Part shown: one piece after another, positions 51,175 to 60,900 of the stretch
Position numbering within the stretch: position 1 is the first letter of the stretch
How the letters are laid out: every line of letters starts with the position of its first letter
Assembly: GCF_963664415.1 (NCBI RefSeq)
Contig: NZ_OY761443.1
Coordinates: 620,001 to 684,000 of the forward strand
DNA length: 64,000 nucleotides
DNA from: an uncultured Desulfobacter sp.
GTDB taxonomy: Bacteria; Desulfobacterota; Desulfobacteria; Desulfobacterales; Desulfobacteraceae
Direction: 5' to 3'
The notes under the pieces: generated by a model
The model's input: only the letters and a program-made list of their open reading frames with translations
What the model was told of the DNA's origin: nothing
The model's database searches: none
Translations under genes and position numbers: made by a program

Positions 51175-52305
51175 TTACTGATCCTGCCTTGCTTTAAAAA
51201 ATTGTTGTTGAAATTCAGGAAATCTATCTTCCTTTATTGCATGACGCATTTTGGCCATAAGGTCAAGATAATAATAGAGATTATGAATCGTGTTCAGACG
51301 ATAGGACAAAAGCTCCCGGGATTTATACAGATGTCGCAGATAGGCCCGGGAGTAGTTGCGACAGGTGTAACACCCACAAATTTCGTCAATGGGCCGCTCA
51401 TCGGTCTTGTATTTGGCATTGGGGATATTTACGGTCCCGGTATGGGTAAAAAGCTGACCGTTTCTGGCATTTCTGGAGGGCATTACACAATCAAACATAT
51501 CGCACCCCATACCCACCAGGGTCACCAAATTTTCAGGCGTGCCCACCCCCATAATATACCGCGGCTTTTGTGACGGCAAAAGCGGCAAAGTGTGGTCGGC
51601 CATTTCATACATCACGTCGGTGGGTTCTCCAACGGAAAGGCCGCCAATGGCAAAACCGGGAAAATCAATGGCCGTGATCTGTTCGGCGGATAAAGAGCGA
51701 AGTTCTTTGATCATGCCGCCCTGGACAATGCCGAACAGGTTATTGACCGCGCCGTTTTCCTGCCAGAAATCAAAACCCCTTTTCGCCCAGGCGGTTGTTT
51801 TATTCAAGGCGTCCGCCACCTGCTGATCCGTTGCCGGATGCCCCTGGCACCAGTCCAGGGACATCATGATATCCGACCCTAAAATCATCTGGATCTCAAC
51901 GGCCCGTTCCGGCGAAAAAAAGTGCCGGGAACCGTCAATATGGGATTGAAAATGCACCCCCTCATCGGTGAACTTGGCAAGTTTTGCCAAAGAGAAAAAC
52001 TGAAATCCCCCGGAGTCGGTAAGCATGGGCTTATCCCATGCCGTAAACGAATGAAGCCCTTTCATGGTTTCAATCACTTCGCAACCGGGTCTCAGGTATA
52101 AATGATAGGTATTGCCAAGAATAATCTGGGCACCGCAATGTTCTAAATCTTCCTTTGACACGGCCTTGACTGATCCCACAGTACCCACGGGCATGAAAAT
52201 GGGTGTTTCAATACCCCCGTGCTCCGTGGTGATCCGCCCCAAACGCGAGCGGTCCCGGCCGTCATCTTTTTGACTATTGTCTTTTATCAGGTCAAATGTA
52301 AGCAT
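51175..52305 (-). CDS. tgt: tRNA-guanine transglycosylase
   Basis: 376 residues. TPIFMPVGTVGSVKAVS at the start, LTDSGGFQFFSLAKL near residue 95, GIVQGGMIKELR near 195, FAIGGLSVGEP near 217, nucleophile region MFDCVMPSRNARNG near 268 and the zinc site CGCYTCRNYSRAYLRHL near 310. It exchanges G34 for preQ1 in tRNA. The loop usually reading MAFDECTPYP is MSLDWCQGHP here, keeping Asp and Cys but not Glu. Next to queA, the following step. Confidence 0.95.
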   Translation of the reverse strand: MLTFDLIKDNSQKDDGRDRSRLGRITTEHGGIETPIFMPVGTVGSVKAVSKEDLEHCGAQIILGNTYHLYLRPGCEVIETMKGLHSFTAWDKPMLTDSGGFQFFSLAKLAKFTDEGVHFQSHIDGSRHFFSPERAVEIQMILGSDIMMSLDWCQGHPATDQQVADALNKTTAWAKRGFDFWQENGAVNNLFGIVQGGMIKELRSLSAEQITAIDFPGFAIGGLSVGEPTDVMYEMADHTLPLLPSQKPRYIMGVGTPENLVTLVGMGCDMFDCVMPSRNARNGQLFTHTGTVNIPNAKYKTDERPIDEICGCYTCRNYSRAYLRHLYKSRELLSYRLNTIHNLYYYLDLMAKMRHAIKEDRFPEFQQQFFKARQDQ

Positions 52306-52325
52306 CTTTAATATTTTTTTATTAG

Positions 52326-53420
52326 TTACTCTATAAACATGGCATCACCATAGCTGAAAAATCGGTACTTCTCAGCCACAGCAACCTTATAGGCATTCAA
52401 AATTTGTTCCCGGTCATAAAAGGCGGAAATCAGCATGAGCAAGGTGGACTCAGGCAAATGGAAATTGGTAATCATGGCATCTACGCACTTGAACTTGTAG
52501 CCCGGATAGATAAACAGATCGCACCGGCCCTGCCCTGCCGAAATGATGCCGTCATCGTTGGTACAAAACTCCAGGGTCCTTACAGATGTAGTGCCCACAG
52601 CTATTACCCTGCGGCCGTCCCCATGGGCCCGGTTAATTTTTTCAGCCGTCTGTTCATCGATAATAAAATATTCCGAATGAATCTGGTGATCCCGGATATC
52701 CTTTACCCGCACCGGCACAAAGGTACCATACCCCACGTGCAGGGTGATTTTGGCCACCTCAACACCTTTTTCAGAAAGTGTTGCAAGCAGACCTTTTGTA
52801 AAATGAAGCCCGGCCGTAGGTGCGGCCACAGCCCCCTCGGCATTTGCATAAACTGTCTGGTAATTTTGCCGGTCTTTTTGCTCATCCATTTGTGCAGATG
52901 AGTCATCGCCCTGCCCCGAATCCTGATCCCGTTTTATATAGGGCGGCAAAGGCATTTTACCCGCTTTTTTTAACCGGGATAAAAACTCAGTTCCCCCGTC
53001 AAAACAGACCACTGAAATCCGATCCCGATGTTCAATAACCGTGGCTTTGATACCCTGGCCCAGATCAAGCACCGTGCCCGGTCCGGGTCTGCGTGACGCC
53101 CTGATCAGACAATCACACTGAAACCGCCCGGTCTCGGCCAGATGTTTCATGCCGGCTGCATAATCAATGATGAGGACCTCAACACGGCCACCTGTGGGTT
53201 TATGGCCTAAAAGCCGTGCCGGAACCACCCGGGTGTCATTGACCACCAACAGGTCTCCTGGACGCAGCAAATCAGCAATATCAAGAAACCTGCGATGACT
53301 GATGCCGTGACTATTGCGCTCCAGATGCATCAGCCGGGACCGGCTTCTGTGTTCACAGGGCGTTTGGGCAATCAAGGATTCGGGCAAATCATACGCATAA
53401 TCAGACAAATTGTACATCAA
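52326..53420 (-). CDS. queA: S-adenosylmethionine:tRNA ribosyltransferase-isomerase QueA
   Basis: 364 residues. DYAYDLPESLIAQTPCEHRSRSRLM at the start, LLVVNDTRVVPARLLGHK near residue 55, APTAGLHFTKGLL near 200, LHVGYGTFVPVRVKDIRDH near 225 and FHLPESTLLMLISAFYDRE near 325. It adds the ribosyl part to preQ1 to make epoxyqueuosine. An insert of charged residues near 178-195 (QDSGQGDDSSAQMDEQKDRQ) is not common in the family. Overlaps the DUF2065 gene by four bases. Confidence 0.95.
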   Translation of the reverse strand: MMYNLSDYAYDLPESLIAQTPCEHRSRSRLMHLERNSHGISHRRFLDIADLLRPGDLLVVNDTRVVPARLLGHKPTGGRVEVLIIDYAAGMKHLAETGRFQCDCLIRASRRPGPGTVLDLGQGIKATVIEHRDRISVVCFDGGTEFLSRLKKAGKMPLPPYIKRDQDSGQGDDSSAQMDEQKDRQNYQTVYANAEGAVAAPTAGLHFTKGLLATLSEKGVEVAKITLHVGYGTFVPVRVKDIRDHQIHSEYFIIDEQTAEKINRAHGDGRRVIAVGTTSVRTLEFCTNDDGIISAGQGRCDLFIYPGYKFKCVDAMITNFHLPESTLLMLISAFYDREQILNAYKVAVAEKYRFFSYGDAMFIE

Positions 53421-53608
53421 CCCATCTCCATGGCAAGGTATACGACCGCCAGGCCCGCCAGCATCATAAAGAAGCCAAACCGCCTCAAAGCGCCTTCAGG
53501 CATTTGCACAATCATCATTACCATCTCCCGCATTTTATTGGGCGAGATGAAATAGGGCAGCCCTTCCACAATCATGACCATGCCCATAACACAAAAAAAA
53601 AATTTCAT
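53417..53608 (-). CDS. DUF2065 family small membrane protein
   Basis: 63 residues with two hydrophobic segments (residues 2-20 and 40-60). The pattern VMGMVMIVEGLPYFISPNKMREMVMMIVQMPEGALRRFGFFMMLAGLAVVYL fits DUF2065, small inner-membrane proteins of unknown role. Its end overlaps the queA start by four bases, so it is the first gene of the queA-tgt-hypA-hypB series. Confidence 0.85.
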   Translation of the reverse strand: MKFFFCVMGMVMIVEGLPYFISPNKMREMVMMIVQMPEGALRRFGFFMMLAGLAVVYLAMEMG

Positions 53609-53644
53609 TGAAAAAAGTTCCTTTTCACCTTTTATTAGAGGTAC

Positions 53645-53668
53645 CCTTGATTATTAAAAATATCAAGG
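53645..53668. promoter_or_regulatory. Inverted repeat between divergent DUF2065-queA and gatB
   Basis: CCTTGAT / ATCAAGG, perfect 7 bp with an A/T-rich 10-base loop, in the 140-base space between the two divergent transcription units. It could be an operator, but no regulator is suggested. Confidence 0.4.
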
Positions 53669-53749
53669 TTATAAAGGAAGGCTGTTAAGAACTCAACCCC
53701 GGGCATGGGTACCTTCATGCACCGGGCACCCAAAGGAATCAAACATCAC

Positions 53750-55174
53750 ATGGCATTTGAACCTGTTATCGGATTAGAAGTCCACGCTCAGCTCAAAACT
53801 GAAACTAAAATATTTTGCAACTGTTCAACCGCTTTCGGCAAGGCCCCAAACGCCAATACCTGTCCCGTATGCACAGGCATGCCCGGGGTTCTGCCGGTAC
53901 TCAATAAAAAGGCCGTCACTTTTGCCATCAAGGCCGGTCTTGCCACCAACTGCACCATCAACCGGGAAAGCCGGTTTGACAGAAAAAATTATTTTTACCC
54001 GGATCTTCCCAAAGGTTACCAGATCTCCCAGTTTGCCATGCCCATTGCCGAACACGGCTTTCTGGACATTGAAGCGGATGAAAAGCAAATACGCATCGGC
54101 ATTACCCGCATTCACATGGAAGAAGATGCCGGAAAGCTGATCCATGATCCATTACGGGGCAAAAGCATGGTGGACCTGAACAGAACAGGGGTTCCACTCA
54201 TTGAAATTGTCAGTGAGCCCGATCTTCGCACGGCAGCCCAGGCAGGTGCATACCTAAGAAAACTGCACGCCATTTTAAAGTATATTGATGTATGTGACGG
54301 CAATATGGAGCAAGGCTCGTTCAGATGTGACGCCAACGTCTCTCTGCGGCCTGTTGGGCAGGAAGAATTCGGCACCCGCACCGAGCTTAAAAACCTGAAC
54401 TCCTTTAAAAATGTGGAAAAAGCCATTCTGTACGAAATCCAACGCCAGACCTATGTCCTTGAAGAAGGGGGAAAGGTTATCCAAGAGACCCGTCTGTGGG
54501 ATCCTAACAAAAACCGCACCGCATCTATGCGGGGCAAGGAAGAGGCCCACGATTACAGGTATTTCCCGGACCCTGACCTTGTGCCGCTGATCGTGGATGA
54601 CACCTGGATCCAGGACGTCCGCAGCAGCATGCCCGAACTGCCCGATGAAAAAAAGCAGCGCTTTATAGAGGAATACGGTTTGTCTGAATATGATGCCGGC
54701 GTTTTAACAGCCGGCCTGGACATGGCCAATTATTTTGAAAAGACAGTTAAACCACTGAAAAACATCAAGCAGGCCGCCAACTGGATCATGACAACGCTCA
54801 TGGCCATGCTTAACGCCAAGGGTATTGAAATTAACGAGTCACCCGTTGATGCCGATGGGTTTTCAAAACTTCTTGGACTTCTGGAATCCTCCCGGATTAA
54901 TGCCAATGCCGCAAAAACAGTTTTTGAACAGATGGTTGAAACCGGCAAAGATCCTGAAGCCATTGTCAAAGAAAAAGGCCTTGAACAGGTATCAGACCAG
55001 GGTGAACTTGAAGCCATGGTAGATGAAATCATTAAAGAAAACCCCGAAGAAGTTCAAGCGTACAGGGACGGGAAGACCAAACTGTTCAGCTTTTTCATGG
55101 GGCAGGTCATGAAAAAGACCCGGGGCAAGGCAGACCCCAAAGTGGTCACGCCCATGCTCAAATCAAAATTGTAA
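53750..55174 (+). CDS. gatB: Aspartyl/glutamyl-tRNA amidotransferase subunit B
   Basis: 474 residues from the ATG at 53750 (MAFEPVIGLEVHAQL, the family start, with AAAGGA upstream); an ATG at 53705 would add 15 unconserved residues. KIFCNCSTAFGKAPNANTCPVCTGMPGVLPVLN near residue 22 with the zinc cysteines, GITRIHMEEDAGKLIHD near 115, DLNRTGVPLIEIVSEPD near 140 and the helical YqeY-like tail. It makes Gln-tRNA or Asn-tRNA from mischarged tRNA with GatA and GatC, which are not in this window. Confidence 0.97.
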   Translation: MAFEPVIGLEVHAQLKTETKIFCNCSTAFGKAPNANTCPVCTGMPGVLPVLNKKAVTFAIKAGLATNCTINRESRFDRKNYFYPDLPKGYQISQFAMPIAEHGFLDIEADEKQIRIGITRIHMEEDAGKLIHDPLRGKSMVDLNRTGVPLIEIVSEPDLRTAAQAGAYLRKLHAILKYIDVCDGNMEQGSFRCDANVSLRPVGQEEFGTRTELKNLNSFKNVEKAILYEIQRQTYVLEEGGKVIQETRLWDPNKNRTASMRGKEEAHDYRYFPDPDLVPLIVDDTWIQDVRSSMPELPDEKKQRFIEEYGLSEYDAGVLTAGLDMANYFEKTVKPLKNIKQAANWIMTTLMAMLNAKGIEINESPVDADGFSKLLGLLESSRINANAAKTVFEQMVETGKDPEAIVKEKGLEQVSDQGELEAMVDEIIKENPEEVQAYRDGKTKLFSFFMGQVMKKTRGKADPKVVTPMLKSKL

Positions 55175-55187
55175 AGGGAACAAGCAG

Positions 55188-55826
55188 ATGAAAAAACCGA
55201 ATACTTTGATTAAATTGATTGTCGCCGTTTTTCTTTTTGGCGGACTGATCTTTCCATATACGGGCTTTGCCGCTTCCCCTGAAACCCTTGCCGTACTCTC
55301 TTTTGACATCAATGCCAATAAGAATAAAAATCTGGACTACCTGAAACAAGGCATCTCAACCATGTTCTATTCTAGGCTCACCTACCCTGAAAAAGTTGTT
55401 GTCATCTCCCCCAAAAAGATGGCGGCTCTTGAGCCCGAATTAAAACAATTTTCCGGCAGTGAACTGGTTCATGAAACTGCCCGGAAAACCGGATCCAGAT
55501 ATGTGCTTTACGGCACCATCACCAGTCTTGCAGGCGCGTTCAGCATTGATGCCAAGGTGTTTGACACCGCTGAAAAACAATACATGGCGTTTTTTGAGCA
55601 ATCCAAAAACAGCGACGATCTGATTAAAAAAGTGGACCGCATCGCGGCAGCCATAAACCACAAAGTATTCCAACGCACAACCCTCACCTGGGAACAGATG
55701 GAACAGGAAAAGCAGAAAAAACTCAACGAGCTAAAAAATCAAAATCCGGAAAATCTCATGCAGGTGCCCACCGGATGGCAGCGTGAAGAAAAAGTAGGCT
55801 GGAAAGTCTGGAAATATCTCTTCTAA
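55188..55826 (+). CDS. Exported protein with a TolB/FlgO-like N-terminal fold
   Basis: 212 residues with a signal peptide (LIKLIVAVFLFGGLIFPYTGFAAS). The mature part has LAVLSFDINANKNKNLDYLKQGISTMFYSRL and TGSRYVLYGTITSLAGAFSIDAKVFD, similar to the periplasmic domain found in FlgO, TolB N-terminus and the leading part of many large deltaproteobacterial repeat proteins. The C-terminal 60 residues are helical and charged. Function unknown; the flagellar hook block just beyond makes a flagellar envelope role thinkable but unproven. 13 bases after gatB. Confidence 0.6.
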   Translation: MKKPNTLIKLIVAVFLFGGLIFPYTGFAASPETLAVLSFDINANKNKNLDYLKQGISTMFYSRLTYPEKVVVISPKKMAALEPELKQFSGSELVHETARKTGSRYVLYGTITSLAGAFSIDAKVFDTAEKQYMAFFEQSKNSDDLIKKVDRIAAAINHKVFQRTTLTWEQMEQEKQKKLNELKNQNPENLMQVPTGWQREEKVGWKVWKYLF

Positions 55827-55858
55827 ATAGTGCCTCAACGATCCCGTATTTGGGTGCA

Positions 55859-55960
55859 AAGTTGCCCAGATGCAAGGCGCAGAAAATTTAAAACCGAAAT
55901 TAAAATTGGCAATAAGGATTTTAAATTTTTCTGCAACGCCGCAGGTGGGTGACTTTGCGT
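55859..55960. repeat. About 100-bp dispersed palindrome, copy A
   Basis: Outer arms GCAAAGTTGCCCAGATGC and GCAGGTGGGTGACTTTGC (imperfect), middle arms AAGGCGCAGAAAATTTAAAA and TTTTAAATTTTTCTGCAACG. It fills the gap between two convergent genes. Aligned with the element at 37054-37157 in opposite orientation, with a compensating base-pair change in the stem. It may serve as a two-way terminator. Confidence 0.8.
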
Positions 55961-55971
55961 TCAAACACTCA

Positions 55972-57918
55972 TTACATATAGTCCACCAGACTTAACCCCA
56001 TGACTGAAGATGTGGAACTTAACGCAGCTTCATAAACCGTCTGGGAAGATTTAAGCAGCATAATGGCTTCTACGGTATCCGCATCCCGGACCGTGGAGCG
56101 CTGGGTGGTCAGTGTTAAATCCGAATCTGTGATAGTGGTTTCGGCGATGGTTGTGCTGTTATAAACGTACCCCACAGTTGATATGCTTGAGGTAAGACTT
56201 TCATAATGATTTTCCAGCCGGGTCATTGCTCGCTCAATGCCGTCCACATCATCCGTTTCCAGCGCTTCTTTGAGATCGAATACCGTATCCCAGATGCTCC
56301 AGGTGGCTTCCTGGCCTTCCACAGGAGCGGATGAAACATCCAGATCACCAAAACCTAAATTGAAATTAGCGCTGGAGTCGACATGGGTGCCGGACGCGAA
56401 AAGCAATTCAAAGGATTCAAGCCTGCGGCCGGTATCAAGGTCCTCGCTGATGGTAAATTTCTTGCTGTCCTCATCGTATTCCACCGAATAATTAACCCGG
56501 TTGCCGTTTTCAGCGGATGCCGCTTCAAGGGCCTCTTCCACGGCCTCGGCATAGGATTCGGAATCTGTGTAAGTATCGGTTGGGATGATGGCTGTCAACT
56601 GAACGCTGGTCTCTCCATCCTCAGTGGTTTCTGTAAAATCAATGGCGTTATTTTCATCATCCACGGTAACTTCCCCAGCCACTGGCGCATGGCTGGTTAC
56701 CGGTGAAAGCGTTATGATTTGAGAAGCAAACCCAAGATCCGTCAGGATGCTTGTATTTTCATATGTTTGGGTAACGTCAAAGGAAAAGGAGGTATCCACT
56801 TCGGGCGTCTCATTCAAATCAATGACAAGATCAATCTCCCCGTCATCATTTACATCAAGTTCTATGGTATCACCGCCGGCCCCAATTTCAGCATTAAGTC
56901 CGTAACCGGGGTCATTGGAAATCTTCCAGGTATCGTCTGCGGTGTAAGTCAAAGTAATGGGTTCAGAGCCGTCATCCGGTGTATATTCGGTCAGGGCTGA
57001 ATCGTTTATAACTCGAATCTCAACGTCATTAAAATCCTGGCTTGTGGATTCAAAGTTGGCAATCCTGGCGGTTTCGGTCTCAATATTCTTAAAGGTTGTT
57101 GTGGTGGTGGTATCACTGCCGTCTGTCCCAATGGAAAAGGTATTGGCATCTGCATCATATTCCACCTCATAAACAACACCGTATCCATATTCTTCGGATG
57201 CTTTATTCAATGTCTGTGCAACAACATCGGCAAGTTCATCTTTACTGTAGGTACCGCTGGTAATGGTCGCCTCAATGTTGAGAATATTATCCACTCCCTT
57301 TCCGGCATCTTCGGAAAAAACGATCTGATTATTGGTGGTATCCACAATGATCTGGTCTTCATAAAACAAATCACTGCCGCAGCAGCCCAAAGATATTGTG
57401 GTATTCTCAGAAATGCTGATGTTCACGCTGTCACTGCTGCCGTTGTAGATTACGCTGGTTGGGTTGTCATCATCGTCATAGGTAAACGGTGTTGTCTGGT
57501 TGTCGTCACCGCCGAACACATATCCGCCATAGGCATTTGTATTGGCAAGGTCCAGAAGGCTGTCAAGAGAGACCAGCATACTTTCGGCCGCGTCAGAGCG
57601 TTCCTGGAAAGAAGCCGAGGCATTGGCTAAAGACGAGCACAAAAGCTTCATTTCAGCCAACTGATCAGCCATGGCGTCAAGGGAGGTTTCAGCCGTGGTA
57701 AGCACATTCTGGGCCTGGTCCACATTCACCTGATACTGATCCAATGTGGCCAGGTCGGAATTGATGGTCAACACCTGCTTCATACCCGTTGGATCGTCAG
57801 ATGCAGAACTGATTTTCAGATTGGTGGATACGGTTTCATTGGCCTCGTTTAAATTAGAGGTAAGCCGTCCAAGCTGGTATGTGGCTTGTTTATATATGCT
57901 TATGGTGGGTACTCTCAT
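55972..57918 (-). CDS. flgL: Flagellar hook-associated protein 3 (FlgL)
   Basis: 648 residues, about twice the usual FlgL. The conserved N-terminus MRVPTISIYKQATYQLGRLTSNLNEANETVSTNLKISSASDDPTGMKQVL and the C-terminal helix (LTTQRSTVRDADTVEAIMLLKSSQTVYEAALSSTSSVMGLSLVDYM) form the D0-D1 core. Between lies an acidic insert with a duplicated module: VDTTNNQIVFSED ... YEVEYDADANTFSIGTD near residues 185-270 and VDDENNAIDFTET ... YSVEYDEDSKKFTISED near 415-500. It joins hook (through FlgK) and filament outside the cell. Last gene of the flagellar block. Confidence 0.9.
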   Translation of the reverse strand: MRVPTISIYKQATYQLGRLTSNLNEANETVSTNLKISSASDDPTGMKQVLTINSDLATLDQYQVNVDQAQNVLTTAETSLDAMADQLAEMKLLCSSLANASASFQERSDAAESMLVSLDSLLDLANTNAYGGYVFGGDDNQTTPFTYDDDDNPTSVIYNGSSDSVNISISENTTISLGCCGSDLFYEDQIIVDTTNNQIVFSEDAGKGVDNILNIEATITSGTYSKDELADVVAQTLNKASEEYGYGVVYEVEYDADANTFSIGTDGSDTTTTTTFKNIETETARIANFESTSQDFNDVEIRVINDSALTEYTPDDGSEPITLTYTADDTWKISNDPGYGLNAEIGAGGDTIELDVNDDGEIDLVIDLNETPEVDTSFSFDVTQTYENTSILTDLGFASQIITLSPVTSHAPVAGEVTVDDENNAIDFTETTEDGETSVQLTAIIPTDTYTDSESYAEAVEEALEAASAENGNRVNYSVEYDEDSKKFTISEDLDTGRRLESFELLFASGTHVDSSANFNLGFGDLDVSSAPVEGQEATWSIWDTVFDLKEALETDDVDGIERAMTRLENHYESLTSSISTVGYVYNSTTIAETTITDSDLTLTTQRSTVRDADTVEAIMLLKSSQTVYEAALSSTSSVMGLSLVDYM

Positions 57919-57979
57919 GGCAGACCTCCTGTGGCACCGATGTTATTAGTTGACCCCAAAAGTCTAAACATTTTAAAAA

Positions 57980-60900
57980 TCAACGCGTTGCGAGCAGGGC
58001 ATCGTACATTTCCTGCACCATTGTCAGCAACTTAGCTGCGGCAAGATAAGCCTGCTGCTGGGCTGTCAGGTTGATCATTTCTTCATCCAGGGAGACGGCT
58101 GATATTGAATCGCGCTGTTCCGTAAGCTGATACATCAAGGATTCGGAATACTCTAAAGCAGAACTGATACCGGCCGCAGTGGACCCGACGTTGGAGATCA
58201 GGGAGGCCTGGTAATCATCCAGCGAGGTGGTGGTGACCGTAATTGTAACCTCTTCGCCCCTGGTATATGTATACGATTTCATGTCCACACTGTCGTACCG
58301 GGTTTCAGCCATGGCCAGGGCATTGGTGTTGTCGCCGGAGGCAAGCTCGAAGGTTTCAGCATCCAAAATGCCTGAAGCCAGCAAATCACCGTCGGCCACC
58401 ACATCATTGACACTGATGGTTGACGTCCCGGTGCCTGTAAAAAAGGTATTCACGCCCAGGGCTGCGGCAACGCCGCTGTCCCCGTCTTCGTTCCCTGCAA
58501 AGGCATATGAGAGATCATCCGCGTCCCTGGATGCCAAATCCATGCGAATATATCCGTCTCCTGAAACGGGCTGGTCAAAGGTGATTTCAATATCACCGAT
58601 ACCGTCTCCGTTCAGATCAACCTGGAACCCGTCATCATCACCGCCTTCCGGAATAAGGGTAATGGTGTGGCCCGTAGGATTGACAACGTCCCAGGAGGTC
58701 AATCCGCTAATTTCATCGGTGCTACGCACAAATTCCAGGGTTTCTGCCTCAAATTCAAGAGTGCTGTAATTTAACACAGTGATTTCAAAATTCTCTTCAT
58801 CAATGTTGTCACTGCCCGAACAGGTTACGTTTTCAATGGCACAATAGTTATCATTGGTGTTAAATACAATGGCATTGTCTTTGGTGACCGAAGCGGTCAC
58901 CCCGCCTGCGCTTCGGTTAAATTCATCGGCAAAGGAGTCAAGGGTCCAGTGCCAGTCCGAAAGGGTGTTCAGGGTATTTCCGGCGGCATCGGCCACGGCT
59001 TTGCCATTTTCATCCGTGGTGACATAGAAGACATCGCCGTTCACAAGCGTGCCGCTGTCAAATGCGATGGTCATGCCGTCCACTTCCACGATGATCTGGG
59101 AATTTTCATTCTCATTGCCTTCCAGTTCAATGGTGCCTGAATCGGTTTCAGACTTCCATTCGATCACAACATCCGCTTCATTATCCGGCAGGGTGCCGCC
59201 GGAAATTACGGTAAACTCATAAGTATCATCGACACTTGCGGCCTTTCCTGTAACCGAACCCTCAAGCGTATCGGCTTGGCCGTCGGCATCGGTATTGATT
59301 CGAAGGGTGTTTCCGGCCACAAGCGTCCCATCGGATATTTCAAAACTTAAAGTTGTTTTTCCATTTTCAGTGATTTCAACCACGCCGGATTCATCAATTT
59401 CAACGTATCCGTCCACGCCGGTGGAATAGCCGCTGCTGTTCAGAATTTCCCAGTAGATAATTGCAGGATCACCAAATGTGACGGCTTTAGTCGAATTTTT
59501 TTTATTTGATAAGGTGTCGTTTTCCGGCGATTCACTGCCGGACCCGGTACCTGTGGATACGCTTAACTCGGCATTGCCTGTGAAATTGGAAATTTCGATG
59601 GCATCTTCGTCTTCTTCGTCTATTTTCACAATGGTGACGGATGTGCCGTTCTTGATGACCTCATAGCTTCCCGGGGCCTTGGCTTCCAGACCAGTTACTG
59701 AGTCCGTCAAAGCAAGGTATAGCTCCTGGGCCTGCTCTTCATCCGAAACCCCGGACGGAGCCGTGTATGATATAGAGTTACCATCCACTGCAAACGCAAT
59801 GGCTTCACCATCAAAATCTTTATAGCCGTCAGTCCCACCTAAAGTGATCATACTCGTTCCGGACACTGGTGTTCCGGTAACACCGAACAAACCGGCAGTG
59901 GATTTCTCATCCGAACTGATCTCCATTCCCGGATCCATAACAATGGTCACGGAACTGGTAATCGCGACGGCATCGTCTGTCGTGGAGTAGATCTCAGTCA
60001 ATTCGGAGTCACTGGAATCCATGGAAACGGATAGAATAACTCCGGTCTTATCCGCCTCAGTAACATCCACTACATTAAATTCATAGACCCCGATGGTGGC
60101 ACCGGACGCACTTTCAATAGCCATGTCATCCACAGCCAGATCTGTGTTCTGGTTGGACTCATTAATGGATTCCACCGCTGCTTTAAGTGCATCTTCGAAC
60201 TGGTCGTCGAGGGAGGTTATAGCAGTATCCGTCACAGTAAAATCGACAGTCTCCTCTACTCCGTCAACATACAGAGTAAATGTAATATGATCATCAGTGT
60301 TAATAACAGCAGGAAGAGAAGTAGAAAGGGCAAAATTGGCTGATGTCGTGGATGCATAGGCAGAGATACCGTCTATATCAGAAAGATCTTCGGCAATGGC
60401 AGCGGCGGATCGAATCGCATCGGCACCATTGTCTGCAATTTCCAGGGTCTGGGTGTTGGAACCGTTGGTAATGGTAAGGGTTTGTTCAGCCAGTGCGTTA
60501 TTCAGGGCCGTAGAAAAGTTCACGCCACTAGATAAACCGCCCAGATACTCCCCGCTGGACTGCACCACGGTCTTCTCTCCCAGGGTCCCCTCATCAATCA
60601 CGGTGAGCTCATAAATGCTGTCATCCTCTCCGGACCCGGTAATATTTAAAATGTCGGATGTGGAGATGGACATATCCACGGTCGCGGTTTGATACGTTGA
60701 GGTCGTGTCCGTGGCATCCTGGATCACCATGGAAAAATCCTTGGTGTAGTCGATCTCATCCCCATAGTACAAACTATCAAAGGTACCGCTCTTCCCGGCC
60801 TCGTAGGTTCCCTCCAGTTCGCCGGAAAAATAGGTCTGTCCTACCCCCTGGGAATGCTGATAATTCAACGTCCAGATCAGGTTGGCGGCAAGCTCATCAA

